Assembly: GCA_963921935.1 (NCBI GenBank)
Contig: OY998176.1
Coordinates: forward strand, 95,363,415-95,427,414
DNA: 64,000 bases
Reading direction: 5' to 3'
Source of the DNA: Galeruca laticollis
Taxonomy: Eukaryota > Arthropoda > Insecta > Coleoptera > Chrysomelidae
In this document: one piece after another, positions 30,823-42,094 of the stretch
How positions within the stretch are numbered: the stretch's first letter is position 1
Layout of the letters: each line of letters starts with the position of its first letter
The notes under the pieces: model-generated
Told to the model about the DNA's origin: nothing
The model's database searches: none
What the model saw: the letters and a program-made list of their open reading frames with translations, nothing else
Position numbers and translations under genes: made by a program

Positions 30823-33214
30823 CCTTACGGTAGTCGCACCTCTTAGTTAGACGCTAGTAGTCGCAGTGGGTCTCCCAGACCCCTTCAAGTTTAAATTTTT
30901 TATTCTAATATTTAAAAAAAAATACGTTAATTTAAGAACATTTTTGTTTATTAGAATATAAAGACACCCCTGACACAAAATTTTAAGTTCTAACTAAATT
31001 AAAAAAGGACAAAAAAAATAAAAATGCAAAGAACACATTTCATGGCATCGTCGTATATTTTTGATTTTTTTTCCAAATTTTTTATGTTAAAATGCCATAT
31101 GTCCTGTCGAAGTAATAAAAAAAAGTTCACTTAGAGTAGAAAAAATAGAACTAGCAAAAACAGTTCGCATATAAGGGCATCTCACTTCACTAAAAATTAA
31201 CTATTCTTTTCGCAACAATCGTTACAAACAACGAAGAAATGTTCCAAACACAAGTATATTTCACATTCTGTGCAATAATATCTTGTTTTTCGCTTTTTAC
31301 CTTTACACTTAGAGCAGTTTCCTCTACGGTTATCTCTTTCTGGCATCTCTTCTGGCTCCTGTATACCAAAAATTGCATTTATTCTACTAGTTATGTTGCG
31401 CGGAACATTTTTGTTTATCGCACGCTGTCTCACATGTTCGTCAATTAGTTCAAATGATAGTTTTTCCAAAAGTTTTCGTCTGGCCAAAAATTTACTTTGG
31501 TCAACTTGGGAATTTATACCAGCCACGTTCATCATACTAAAGAATACTACCATCGGCCACCGTCTTGTGTTGCGGGCACAATTATACAAAGCACATAATT
31601 TATCTACCATATCTACACCTCCCTTGGTTTCATTGTATGTCGTTATTATTTCAGGTTTCAGTTTTTCTCCAGTATTCTTATCAATGGCGTCACTCTCATG
31701 CAAACTTGATAATAAAAGCACAACTTTGCCCTTTCTGGGGATGTACGATAGTAGTATTAAGTTATTCCTGAATCCAAACATACTAGAAAATTGTGAACGA
31801 ATTTTACCATCGAGAAATAGTGGGGGCACTTCTCGTTTATTTTTCCTTACTGTACCTACAATTGTTAGTCGGTGGTTGAGTAACATGTCATTAACTAATT
31901 GAACACTGATGAACCAATTATCTATAGTAATGTTTCTTCCAGTATTCCACACAGGTTCACTAAGCCTTTTGACAATACTAGCTGCATCATTATTTATTTT
32001 GGACTGTCCTTCCGGGTGAGTTCCGACATATACCTCCATATTTTTAGTATAGTATATTTTCGTATCTGCCAGATCAAAAATTTCAATACCATATTTATTC
32101 GGCTTATTTGGCATGTATTGCTTGAAACTGCAACGTCCCCTAAAAGCCTCTAATTTTTCATCGTTAGATACTCGGATGGAACATACGATTTTTCACAGTT
32201 TTTGACAAATAAATCAAAAAATTGTCTTACTGGTGCCAACTTGTCTATAGTTTTCCTAGTGATTCGGGTATCTTTATCTTCAAATCGTATGTATCTCATT
32301 AGAAAACGAAATCTTACAATAGACATTGTAAGTCTGAAGATCTCCATGCCTGTACCATTTGTAGCCCACAATTGGTCAATGATTAGCCTACCACTCTTGG
32401 TAATTCCAGTGAGATATAATAGACCAAGTAGAGCTAATATTTCACTTTGACTAGTCAATTTAGCATCTCTTTCCCGAGAAAAGTTTGGTATGCTGGATGA
32501 TATGAATTTATTGGTATTTTCGACAATCACATTGATAATTTCTTCATCAAAAATACATTCCCAACAATCTATGGGAGTATTTTTCCTTTACATTGAGCCG
32601 TTACCCCAGGTAAATTAGTGACTATGTATTGTGATCTTGTTCTAACATTTTGTGATGGAGCCATTTTACGCCACTTAGTACTTCCGTCTTTTCTCAAATA
32701 CCACGGTACCGTGTCTACGTCCTCTTGTTCGTTATCTGATATCTCTTATTCGGTATCAGATTCTTGATCTCTGGTTTAATAATTATCAATATCTTCGTCC
32801 ATATGCTCATCATCATCGTCACATAACTCTTCGTCTGTCTGAGCTTCATCAAGTAAACGCGCAAGACGAGCTTGCTCTTCTTCATAACTACACATCATAA
32901 TTTTCAACGAAAACAAATAATTGTGAGTAAAGAAAACAATTTAGAAGTGCTACATTTTCACCTGATCAAGTAATATTCAGAATAAAAAGTAGTTCTACAA
33001 ATAACACCGTTAGTAGTCGCAGGGGGTCTCACAGATTTAAACTGTTGCTAACTCCGCAAGTAACGCACATAAACTAATGCGAATTGGTGTAAGGCTAAGC
33101 AGGTACTTTTCGGAAAGGTACCGAAAATTACCGAACGTAACATTCATACATTACCGAGTTATAACTGAATTTAGAATTTCTAGATATGTGAGACCCCGTG
33201 CGACTACTGTAAGG
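30823..33214 (-). mobile_element. piggyBac transposon, degenerate
   Basis: Inverted ends CCTTACGGTAGTCGCAC (30,823) and its counterpart CCTTACAGTAGTCGCAC (minus, ending 33,214). Flanks TTAG and TTGA are one substitution each from the obligatory TTAA. A subterminal motif GTAGTCGCAGNGGGTCTCNC is present in the same orientation at 30,859 and 33,013, and inverted at 33,188-33,208. 2392 bp with a minus-strand transposase. Confidence 0.85.
31197..32898 (-). pseudogene. piggyBac transposase
   Basis: Likely start at ATG 32,898. An acidic N-terminus (EEEQARLARLLDEA, then DDDDEHMDED) carries two TAA stops (32,776-32,778 and 32,746-32,748), and a frameshift lies near 32,585. The catalytic body (32,530-31,330) contains ITIDNWFISVQL with the first Asp, SSLHESDAID in the second-Asp region and GGVDMVDKLC with the third. 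A second frameshift lies near 32,155. The C-terminal cysteine-rich domain CSKC...YYCTEC...CLEHFFVVCNDC, which binds the transposon ends in piggyBac, is intact. Four lesions make this copy inactive, but the last 306 codons are open. Confidence 0.88.
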
Positions 33215-33219
33215 TTGAA

Positions 33220-33960
33220 ATTGGATGCACACAATATCTTCTGTTATTTATTTTACAACGATGACTGCGATGAAACCAATACATAATCACATCCATCTTG
33301 TTCATAGTTGAGTATGTACTGGAGGACGTGATAGTGAAATATATCGATTCCGAAAAAGAACCCGATTCGTAATAAAAACCGTAAACGACTGAAATTTGTG
33401 TAATGTAACAGTAACCATCGATTTGGAAACAAACCGAGAACGTGTGAACTAGGCGTAACAATTCATATAAATATGTATCCTGGAAATAAACTTGTTACAC
33501 CAGTATGCTTTAATTAATGTTATTCAACTTCAACAAATTGTCATGGATAATCGGTTACATATTTATCGGTTCATTTTAGTAATTATGTTCTAATCGGTTA
33601 CTCTCATTTTATAAACTATCCGCTGTGGCCTTTGTAGTCTATTCAAAACTAGTCCGATAGTAATCTGGCGACAACATTATGTGTTGCATTTTAACTGGAT
33701 AAAAATGTTAACTATAAATCGTACGGGAACATGTTTCACTTGTGAAGTTCAGGACATTTTTCAACTCTATCGTGTGTACAACACGATTACAACAGTTGTA
33801 ACAGATGCAATTTGTGTAAAACAAATTTTGCCGTAAAAAAACGTTTTGCTCGTTAAAAATATAACACATCTTCGAACATACATTCAGTGCGTGCGACTAC
33901 ATCAATAATCATAATTTTATAATCATTTGATATAGTGTGACAAGCAATAATCATTTAATA
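33220..33960. other. No gene seen
   Basis: AT-rich sequence without recognisable coding or repeat structure. Confidence 0.35.
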
Positions 33961-33964
33961 TTCA

Positions 33965-34035
33965 TTTATCCATTTATTTATTTATTTACTCCACCCCACA
34001 GCGCACAGGGCCAATTAATAGGTGGAAGAAATATA
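33965..34035 (-). repeat. LINE 3' tail candidate
   Basis: On the minus strand GGCCCTGTGCGCTGTGGGGT then GGAGTAAATAAATAAATAAA looks like the 3' UTR and (TAAA)n tail of a non-LTR retrotransposon. The sequence further right (34,040-34,420) may be its 3' UTR but is unrecognised. Confidence 0.35.
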
Positions 34036-34539
34036 GATAAAAGTTAACAATTTACAAGTACAATAATTCAAATCAACAGTAGCGTACTTATATATTATGT
34101 GGTAGTAATATAGGTAGTGTACACAGCAATTCGAAACAAGGAAGCTTTTAATAATAGTTGTAGATGAGAAAGAGAGATGTGTACGAATTTGTTTTTAGGG
34201 TTTGTTTGATTTTGCGACGGCTAGATATTGAGAGAGTATGGCACTGATATAGGATACAGTTAACCGCAGGGCGAGGGCTGGATGTTTTTAGATAGGGGTT
34301 GTTTCGTTTAGTACAGCGCTCGGTGGAGGGTTGAGTAAGAGAATAGTAGAAAGGTCTACTTTGATTGTTAAGCTGACTGAAAATGAATGAGGTGATTTTG
34401 GAGTATTTTGACAATTATCCTCATAAATCTAATAAAATTGAGAACACTATTAAAATTTTCAATATACCAACTTTCATTCAATTTTCCCCATAAATCAAAT
34501 AAAATTGCCACAGCTATTCAAATTTCCAATATAATCTTA

Positions 34540-35256
34540 ATTATAATAATAATAATAAAACTAATAATAATAATGGCTTAACACCTCTAGTGGGGATGCA
34601 CCGCAAAAATTCTCTATAGATCCTCTTGTTGGGGTGGATCGGTCCCCATATTCCATGTCTACTCTTTCTCGCTCATTTCCCGCCACTAATTCCTGCTTCT
34701 TTTCTTTTCCTGTCAGTTTCCAACTCCTACTCCTCTCAGGTCATCCTCTACCTCATTTAAACATTCTGTCCTAGGCCTGCCTCGTCTTTTTATATCACCA
34801 GGATCACATTGTATCATATTGTATGCTCTAGATTTTGTTCCTTCCCTCCATAAATGCACCAACCACTTAACTCGCCGAACTTTTTCTTAATTTGCTTCAT
34901 AACATCTTGGCCATTGAGTTCATCAGTTATTTATCGGTTCGTTCTTATCCTTCACTAATTTTTACTAGGCCCATTATTGTTCTGATTATTTTTCTTTCCG
35001 TTCTTATCCTTCACTAATTTTTACTGGGCCCATTATTGTTCTGGTTATTTTTCTTTCCGTTCTTCTCAATATTTCCTCATCATTTTTCGCCAGTGTCATT
35101 GTTTCAGCTGAGTACAAAATTACTGGTCTAATATTCGTTTTACATATATTGACCTTCGTTCGTTTTGTGAGTAGTTTACTTTTCAATAATTCCTCGTTAG
35201 CATGGGGGACTGATACAAAATGTCTGCACGGCATGTAGATCAAACCATTAAAAGTC

Positions 35257-35258
<2 letters not shown>
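34540..35258 (-). pseudogene. LINE reverse transcriptase C-terminus and 3' tail
   Basis: The minus-strand frame 35,258-35,004 reads SKLLTKRTKVNICKTNIRPV, then ILYSAETMTL, LRRTERKITRTIMGPVK: the post-palm region of RTE-like or related LINE reverse transcriptases. In another phase after a 59-bp duplication it continues RVKWLVHLWREGTKSRAY and RRGRPRTECLNEVEDDLRGV, the usual C-terminus. It ends in an (ATT)n tail at about 34,540-34,575, the true 3' end. 5'-truncated. Confidence 0.7.
34941..35058. repeat. 59-bp tandem duplication in the LINE
   Basis: GTTCTTATCCTTCACTAATT at 34,941 recurs at 35,000 with two differences in 59 bp. The length is not a multiple of three, so it breaks the reading frame. 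Confidence 0.85.

Positions 35259-35260
<2 letters not shown>

Positions 35261-35318
<58 letters not shown>
35261..35318. repeat. (TA)n microsatellite
   Basis: Pure TA array at the 5'-truncated end of the minus-strand LINE fragment. Confidence 0.95.
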
Positions 35319-35319
<1 letters not shown>

Positions 35320-35322
<3 letters not shown>

Positions 35323-36790
35323 CAGTTCCTCTATCTAAAATTTGAAAGTATAATGTCTAATCAATAATTTTGAAAGATTCGATATACAAATCAAATTTGA
35401 CATTTTAATTTCTGATGACATTTATGCAGAATATATCTAATGATAGAATATATTAGGATTTGGAAGATATATTTGAAATTTTAAAATACAGATGTCTCTG
35501 CTAGCTGAATTACAATTGTAATAAAATAATTCAAATCTCTCTTTGTTAGAGGGAAACATAAATTAGTATTTTTAACAAAAAAAAGAATTTTTCGTAACCA
35601 CAGGAAAAGAGATTTATTTATTTAGAAAAAGTTTAGTTAGTTGAATTTGAAATCCCCACGAGACAACATCATAATTGGAGTTGTCTCAATTTTTTTGAAA
35701 ATATAGTATAAATCTTATAGCTATACAATCAGACCATAAAGCCGTACATTATAAAGCCAATGCGTGCATAATTCAAAGAAGAATTGCATCGTATAAAGTG
35801 TAAGTGGTTCCAGTTTCTAAATTATATATTTAGAAAATTTGCAGAATTCTAAATACATTCAGAATACGTACGAGTTTTCCTGTTCCTATTTGGTGAGTCA
35901 ACTCCAGTTTTAAAATTATTTCTCGACAATTAACAGGCCTTTTTAAATACATTTCAAAAATAGATGCATCTATATGATAATTTGAACTAAACCAAAATTA
36001 ACGTTACACATAGGAGATTTTACATCAAGTGCAGAAATTTTTTAAATAGACAATTTGAACGGAAAATTGCGTTATTTGACATTACTTGTCAAGTGTAAAT
36101 TTGAACGATTTGAACTTTTGATTAAACTATTTAATTAGTTGATTTTTAGCATAGGCTATTCTAATATTGAGGTTGGTAGAAAATACTATCTTTGTTTCTT
36201 TTATGATATTTTTGGGAAACAATGATTATTTTTATAAATTTGTTATCTGATCGTATAATATATAATTTTGATCCCAACTCACTGTGGTATTCATTCAGTA
36301 TCTATTTTCATCATATTTAACATTTTGAATTCTATAGAAATTTTGATCTAATCAGTGACATTTGGTTAATTTCCAGTGACAGTAAAATCATAAATGTCAT
36401 AAGATAATTCATGTGCCTTTTATTATATTGGATAAACAGTTATTCGAGATTCTGTATATTGAGTATTATTTAATTTGGAAGAGTCGTGAAAATTATAAGT
36501 TTGAATTATTATTATTTGAAAATTTTTTGATCCCACCCTGAGACAAGAGTGATTAAGTCGATTGTGAATACATTTATCTTTCAAAATACAAAAGTTAATA
36601 TTTATCTTAGCCAAGCATTGTTTCACAACTACTGTCAAAAATAAATTAGGTTACATACACTGCAAAAGGTGTGTTTGCAATAGTGTCGCTACAATCACAG
36701 ATTGTGAAGACGTTGACGAATAATATTTCATATTTTTACATTCTTATATCCATTAAAATATAACTATTAAAACTATAAAATAACGACATA
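35320..36790. other. AT-rich, no gene seen
   Basis: No recognisable coding or repeat structure on either strand. Confidence 0.35.
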
Positions 36791-36804
36791 GATATAATAT
36801 ATAT

Positions 36805-36891
<87 letters not shown>

Positions 36892-36914
36892 TAGATATAT
36901 ATATATATAAATAT

Positions 36915-36955
<41 letters not shown>

Positions 36956-36956
36956 T

Positions 36957-36998
<42 letters not shown>
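36790..36998. repeat. (TA)n microsatellite with TAAATATAGA interruptions
   Basis: About 200 bp of TA; the unit AAATATAGATAT recurs three times inside it, a higher-order repeat that suggests slippage-driven growth. Confidence 0.95.
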
Positions 36999-37000
<2 letters not shown>

Positions 37001-37344
37001 ATTTTTTTCATACAAAATATCAATTTTCAAATAGCCGTAAAAATAAGAACGCGTTTACGATGAGGATGGAGTTCTCTCAGTTGACTTGAGGCGCTGATGC
37101 TACAGTAAAATTTTCAGTCTCCTAGATGTAATCAAACCTGAGATACAGGTACCCTCGTTTTAGGTTGGGTAGTTAGTCGGTATATATGTATTGGTGGCAA
37201 CTTTGTAGTGGCTCTATTCATGCTGATGAAGCTCTACAGGATCATGAATCTGGAAAAGTTATTACGATCGAATCATACCGCGATTTTTGCAAAAATTCTT
37301 AAGGAGTCTTAATGGCCATCTAAAATTTCGATAATAAGGGTATT

Positions 37345-37690
37345 TTAAGTTTTTTCTCCAATGTATACGTTTCTGACCTCAGATATAAAGAAAACACCCC
37401 AAAAGTTTTTTGTAGCTCTATTTAAGACCTTTCCAACGGTATATAATATTTGAGATACTCGGTATACCCTGAAGTTATAGACAAAATAAATGGTCGTCCA
37501 CCCTTTGATACTTTCTCGTTTTTTCAAGTTTCTTCCAATTTATATGCGTTTTGATCCTAGATAGAGAAAAAACCCCCTTTCTGCTCTTTGTAGCTCTATC
37601 AGGGCATTTTTAATAGTGTGTAATATTTGAGATTTTCAGTGTAGCCTTGTGGAGTTATAGCCAAAGTAATAGGTTCACCCTTTACCCGTT
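37345..37690. repeat. Diverged ~170-bp tandem duplication
   Basis: Two adjacent units share ordered blocks: CCAATGTATACGTTTCTGA / CCAATTTATATGCGTTTTGA, TTTGTAGCTCTAT, ATAATATTTGAGAT, GTTATAG.CAAA and CACCCTTT. The order and spacing are conserved though identity is only about 65-70%, as in an old satellite pair. Confidence 0.6.
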
Positions 37691-37699
37691 TACTTACCG

Positions 37700-38045
37700 A
37701 GTTTTCAAGACATGATGCAAGGATTGTGAGACGACTGCGAATTGGCCACACACGTTTGACTCATTGCCACTTAATGACCAACGAGAATAGCCCAACATGC
37801 CAGGCCTGCAACTGTTCTGTTACTGCTAAACATGTATTGATAGACTGTCAACTGTACAACGACGTTAGGGTGAGAAACAACATGAAGCCTATACTAAAAG
37901 AAATGTTAAGTTCTCCCAGTGAACTATCCAAAACTATACAGTTCCTTAAAGACATCAATATTCTTTATGAACTATGATATTATGTAATGTACCGTGCCGG
38001 CCATAGCTGTCGAGGCACTCAAACTTGAATAAAATTAAATAAATC
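37700..38045 (+). pseudogene. I-clade-type LINE RNase H C-terminus and 3' UTR
   Basis: The frame reads RRLRIGHTRLTHCHLM, then CQACNCSVTAKHVLIDCQLY and QFLKDINILYEL, the signature C-terminus downstream of RNase H in I/Jockey-type LINEs (LRIGHTRLTH; C..C.......H.L..C). After the stop at 37,977 the 3' UTR contains CCATAGCTGTCGAGGCACTC and AATAAAATTAAATAAAT, a typical LINE 3' end. Only the last ~85 codons are present: a 5'-truncated insertion. Confidence 0.75.
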
Positions 38046-38116
38046 GTTGGAAACAATGACATTCACGCTTGCGCCACGTTTTCAATTTCACTACAATATT
38101 TGATTTTTTTTTTCAG

Positions 38117-38395
38117 ATTGATCCAGAACTAACCTATGCTGAGCTGAACCACGTGAGACCCAATTCCTTGGAACCAATTAAAAATGGTGGAAACCAATAT
38201 GGTTCGCTTCCAAATAGAAAAGATCCCACAATTTATGCTCAAATCGACCACAACAGGAGACCACCTTCATTAAAAACACCCGCAATAGTATCGCCTGTCT
38301 CGGCAATATTTCCAAATAAGCAGGGAATTTACCACAGAGAGGTAGTTACCGTCAGAACGCCGTTGATGGGGTGCCAGCAGGAAAGTTGTGTGTAA
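38117..38395 (+). CDS. Host gene 3'-terminal exon: receptor-type cytoplasmic tail
   Basis: A splice acceptor (T-rich tract then CAG at 38,114-38,116) precedes a phase-0 exon that starts IDPELTYAELNHVRPNSLEP and ends at TAA 38,393-38,395. The 92 codons have balanced composition, unlike every neighbouring frame. Two tyrosine motifs are visible: LTYAEL (ITIM-like) and TIYAQI. The C-terminus ESCV fits a class I PDZ ligand. These features suggest the intracellular tail of an adhesion or immunoglobulin-type receptor; a sidestep- or nephrin-like protein is a guess, not an identification. Upstream exons are not visible in the window, so the preceding TE-rich DNA may be a long intron. Confidence 0.65.
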   Translation: MDPELTYAELNHVRPNSLEPIKNGGNQYGSLPNRKDPTIYAQIDHNRRPPSLKTPAIVSPVSAIFPNKQGIYHREVVTVRTPLMGCQQESCV

Positions 38396-38640
38396 AGTTA
38401 CTTTGGGACTAATGTTGTAAATATGCAGGACAAATGTGGCACACGTCTCTCGTGTCTTCATTCGGGACAGAGTAGTGAGAAAACAGTGATTCTGGAATGA
38501 TGTAAAATATATTACGTGTGTAAGAGTTATTCGAAACTTTTAGAAACCGTTTTTGAGGCTACTTTCCGCAGCTTTCAATAATTTGCTGTTGTAAGATACT
38601 GAAAACAAAGTTCAATAAAGATAATTTGATTACAGGGATA
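38396..38640 (+). other. 3' UTR with poly(A) signal
   Basis: Sequence after the stop codon leads to AATAAA at 38,614-38,619, a plausible polyadenylation signal for the exon at 38,117. Confidence 0.5.
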
Positions 38641-39310
38641 ATTAAATCCAGTGACATTAAGAAAATAAATTACTCTCCATTGATTTTTCACCAATGACAT
38701 ATAGCAGGAAGTGGGTCAATAATGTACAGATTGTTAGATTTTTACTTTTAGGAATAAAGTTAGTTTACTAAATCCTCATGGGTTACTTCAAGTAGCTTAC
38801 TTTTCAGTATTTGTCTAATTTTCCCCATATTTAATGATTATTTATTATACAAACGACGTTTTATTAAATGAATTTCAAAGAAGAATATTTAGGATTTTTT
38901 ATCAGATTCCTTATTCGGACACAACAGGTCGTACTTATCGTATTGAATGGGCAAATATTATACTTTTTGGTATACTAGATTTTTTTTTTAATCTTGAGGA
39001 AGTTTTATATAATATTTGCTCAATAATTCTTTCTCTGGAATATGAAATAAAGGGAATAATGGGAGGCAGCTTCCAATTGGCTCAGTTTAACTGGAGCAAA
39101 GATATATTGTGAAGAAGAATTTGTTGATATAAAACAATCCTGATGTAAGTTTCTGAATGAGTAAAATTTCACATTTTTATCATTATTGGCTTTCAAAAAA
39201 ATGTTTCGCCGGAAAACTATCTCCTGTCTTTTCTCTGTGATTTATTGGGAGTAGAAAGTGGAATTTGCAGTTATTGTTTATTCCATTTATGATTATTTTC
39301 GTATCAATTT
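38641..39310. other. No gene seen
   Basis: AT-rich. The 92-codon frame at 38,834 is Ile/Phe-rich with no recognisable motif. Confidence 0.3.
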
Positions 39311-39313
39311 TTA

Positions 39314-40135
39314 ATGCCAAGGCTCATCTTTAATTTCGAAAATGCATCAACTTCTATAATTTTCCGGAATTATAGTGAAAACTATGAACCTGTCTTCACT
39401 ACATCCAACAGAAGTTATAATTCAATTACTAATAATACTCAAATGTTTGGGCTTTATGGTTTACCGGAAATACAAAAAGAGGACTTCCCAATTAGACCCA
39501 AACACCCCAGTATCCACCATATCAAAAAAACTTCTTGATGTTATTAAAAACCTCACTAACTACAAAACAGCTAATTCGGTAACTAACATTCTTGATCTTG
39601 TTAAAAAAATTGTCAATTTTCAATTGAGTTCTAACACGCGCATGATTTCGTTTCATGTCAGCAATTTGCTCACTTCCATGCCCAAAATGGAAACTCTACC
39701 TTTGGTCTCAAGTATACTCTCGACACATGCAGTATCATTATCCTATCAAAAAGACATTTGAACTTTACTCTAGCAATGGGAAACCCTCTTTTCCCCACCC
39801 TAGCTGATATTGTCATAGAAAATTCAAATAACACTTCTATTATCAATGAAATTAATGAAGTAGTCAATTGGCATTGCTATGTTGACTATTGCCTGGCATT
39901 CATTGAAGGTAATATTGATGAAGCTCATACAATTCTTTTTCAGTTGAATAATTGACACCAAAATAATAAATTCATATTCGAGATAGAAAAGGATAATAAA
40001 ATGAACCTTTTGGACCTAACCTTTACCAAAATTAACAATAAATTTGATTTAACTATACACAGAAAACCCAGCCAGACTGATCACGTCACCCCCTTCAATT
40101 CTAATAATCCAACCCAACATAAAATGACAGCTATA
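39314..40135 (+). pseudogene. Penelope-like reverse transcriptase, decayed
   Basis: Fragments in shifting phases spell a Penelope-type RT: FGLYGLPEIQKEDFPIRP (motif YGLPKIHK...RP), then FTLAMGNPLFPTLADIVIE. The catalytic box reads YVDY instead of YVDD (39,878-39,889), followed by CLAFIEGN, and in the next phase FEIEKDNKMNLLDLTFTKIN and the TIHRKPSQTDH motif. At least three frameshifts or stops. Family identity is clear from motif order; the enzyme is dead. Confidence 0.82.
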
Positions 40136-40473
40136 TCAATATATTACCGAACATTCCTTTAAACTAAGTGAATCACAAACAAAATAAACATTATTAAATA
40201 AGTTGCTTTCAACAATGGTTAACAACCTATCACCATAGATAAACCCATTTACAGATTCAAGTTGAAAATAAATATAAATCTGGTCTTCAACTCTTCTCCT
40301 GACATAACTACCATAACTTAATTCTCTTTTATTCATTTCCTCAACCACAATATGTGTCGAGATATTTCCAGATTCATAAATTATTTATCTCCTGATATTA
40401 AAATTCCTTCAGCTTAAGCAACCATTCAGTCAAGTCATTCCTTTGAACTTAGTTAATCACGTAAAAAATTAAC

Positions 40474-41384
40474 TGTAATGCGTATTGCCCAGGTAAGCCT
40501 AAAGGAGACAGAGTTCAATTAAATTAACTGATTTATTTTTAAAAAATAATATTTACAACGACAAAAATAAATTAAAATTCAATATTCTATATAATTCTCC
40601 GGTACGTGAATATTTTGAAGGTCACGCTTCGACGGTCCGTATCCTCTCATCGATTGATAGGTACTGATGACGGTGTACGGGACTCTATACGTCCTGTGGA
40701 ATGTTGAGTCAGCCAGGGATATGAGCAACCGGCGAATCAATACTCTTTCGGTTTTAGTCTCAAGATTTGAGAGTATCGTTTGTAGCTAGTCAGTACCCAG
40801 CTTAACGAATACTTCCGTGTATTGGGAATGTAGTTATTACGGCGTGTCAATACCACACCGAAATTATACTAACAGTTAAAGCCATCGTTTATAGCCAGTC
40901 AGTACCCAGCTTAACGATGCTTCTCTACGGAGATACTGCAGAGTTTTCATTGTGTCAGTACCGCACCGAAATTTTTCTAACCGTTTGAACAATCCTTCTC
41001 GTTTCCGTCAATACCAGAATCCAACGGCCATTTTGATGAATGATGTATAAAGTAGGATCAATACTCCGACTTAGTACAACACTCGACGAAAGATGGTGTA
41101 AAGCGTTTAAGGTTAAAGTCAATACCTTCGACCTACGCTTCGCACTGGAGGCGGCTGAACTTGTAGGAGCTGGAATCCGTAAACCAAGTCGTCTCTTCGT
41201 CTGTTGGTTCGCAATTTTATATCCATCGTGGTAGTAGTGGTGGAAGTTTCTGTCCCTTCTACCGTCGATTCCTCGTGCGCATCCGGCGTGGGGGCTCTGT
41301 TGTTCTGGTGGGGTATATCGTCATCGCGGCGATAACTGGTTTTCTGAATCGAGTTCTATAGTAACGCATATTTATGTCGTTACA
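40474..41384 (-). mobile_element. Solo LTR
   Basis: 911 bp with TG...CA ends: plus strand TGTAATGCGTATTGCC to TTTATGTCGTTACA, terminal inverted TGTAAC/GTTACA. The flanks TAAC and AAAC fit a 4-bp AAAC target duplication with one change, judged against the uninterrupted copy 1. It is GC-richer than its surroundings. No internal retroviral genes, so it derives from LTR-LTR recombination. Orientation is inferred from TGTAACGACAT resembling an LTR start on the minus strand. Confidence 0.65.
40775..40983. repeat. 109-bp tandem repeat inside the solo LTR
   Basis: ATCGTTTGTAGCTAGTCAGT + ACCCAGCTTAACGA at 40,775 recurs at 40,884; each unit ends with GTGTCA.TACC.CACCGAAAT. Confidence 0.8.
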
Positions 41385-41909
41385 AAACATTATTAAATAA
41401 ATTGCTTTCAACAATGGTTAACAACCTAACACCATAGATAAACTCATTTACAGATTCAAGTTGAAAAGAAATATAAATCTGGTCTTCAACTCTTCTCCTG
41501 ACAAAACTACCATAACTGAATTCTTTTTTATTCATTTTCTCAACCACAATATGTGTCAAGATATTTCCAGATTCCTAAATTATTTTTCTTCTGATATTAA
41601 AATTCCTTCAGCTTAAGCAACCATTTAGTCAAGTAATTCCTTTAAACTTAGTGAATCACAAAAAAAATTATTAAATAAATTGCTTTCAACAATGGTTAAC
41701 AACCTAACACCATAGATAAAATCATTTACAGATTCAAGTTGAAAAGAAATATGAATCTGGTCTTTAACTCTTCTCCTGACATAATTCCCATAACTGAATT
41801 CTTTTTTATTCATTTTCTCCACCACAATATGTATCAAGATATTTCCAGATTCATAAATTATTTTTCTTCTGATATTAAAATTTCTTTAGCTTGAGGAACC
41901 ATTTAGTCA

Positions 41910-42065
41910 AGTCAAAAGATAAAATCAATAAACTAAAAAGTAGTGGAGGTTATAGGTTGAACTGCTCCGGTTGCCCCTTTTCTTACATAGATCGTCCTCT
42001 TTCCATTCGTACTAATGAACATTTGAAAAGATCCTACACAAGATTGATTACAAAAATTTCTTAAG
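41910..42065 (+). pseudogene. PLE GIY-YIG endonuclease remnant
   Basis: The frame SSGGYRLNCSGCPFSYIDR followed by EHLKRSYTRLIT is a degraded GIY-YIG domain: GIY is GGY and YIG is YID. It belongs to the RT remnant at 39,314. Confidence 0.7.
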
Positions 42066-42094
42066 GTCAGATTTGTATGAGAAATTGAAAATTT

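Larger units (their letters stand above)
40186..41940 (+). repeat. 278-bp tandem triplication within the PLE
   Basis: TTATTAAATAA.TTGCTTTCAAC starts units at 40,191, 41,390 and 41,668. Units 2 and 3 are adjacent (278-bp period); unit 1 would be adjacent as well but for a 911-bp solo LTR inserted at 40,474. The units correspond to the RT-endonuclease linker of the PLE. Confidence 0.85.

Noticed and set aside
31239..32450. Plus-strand frames opposite the piggyBac transposase
   Set aside because: Antisense shadows; the minus-strand frame carries all piggyBac motifs.
38834..39112. 92-codon frame as a gene
   Set aside because: Ile/Phe/Tyr-rich translation of AT-rich DNA with no motif and no splice or start context.
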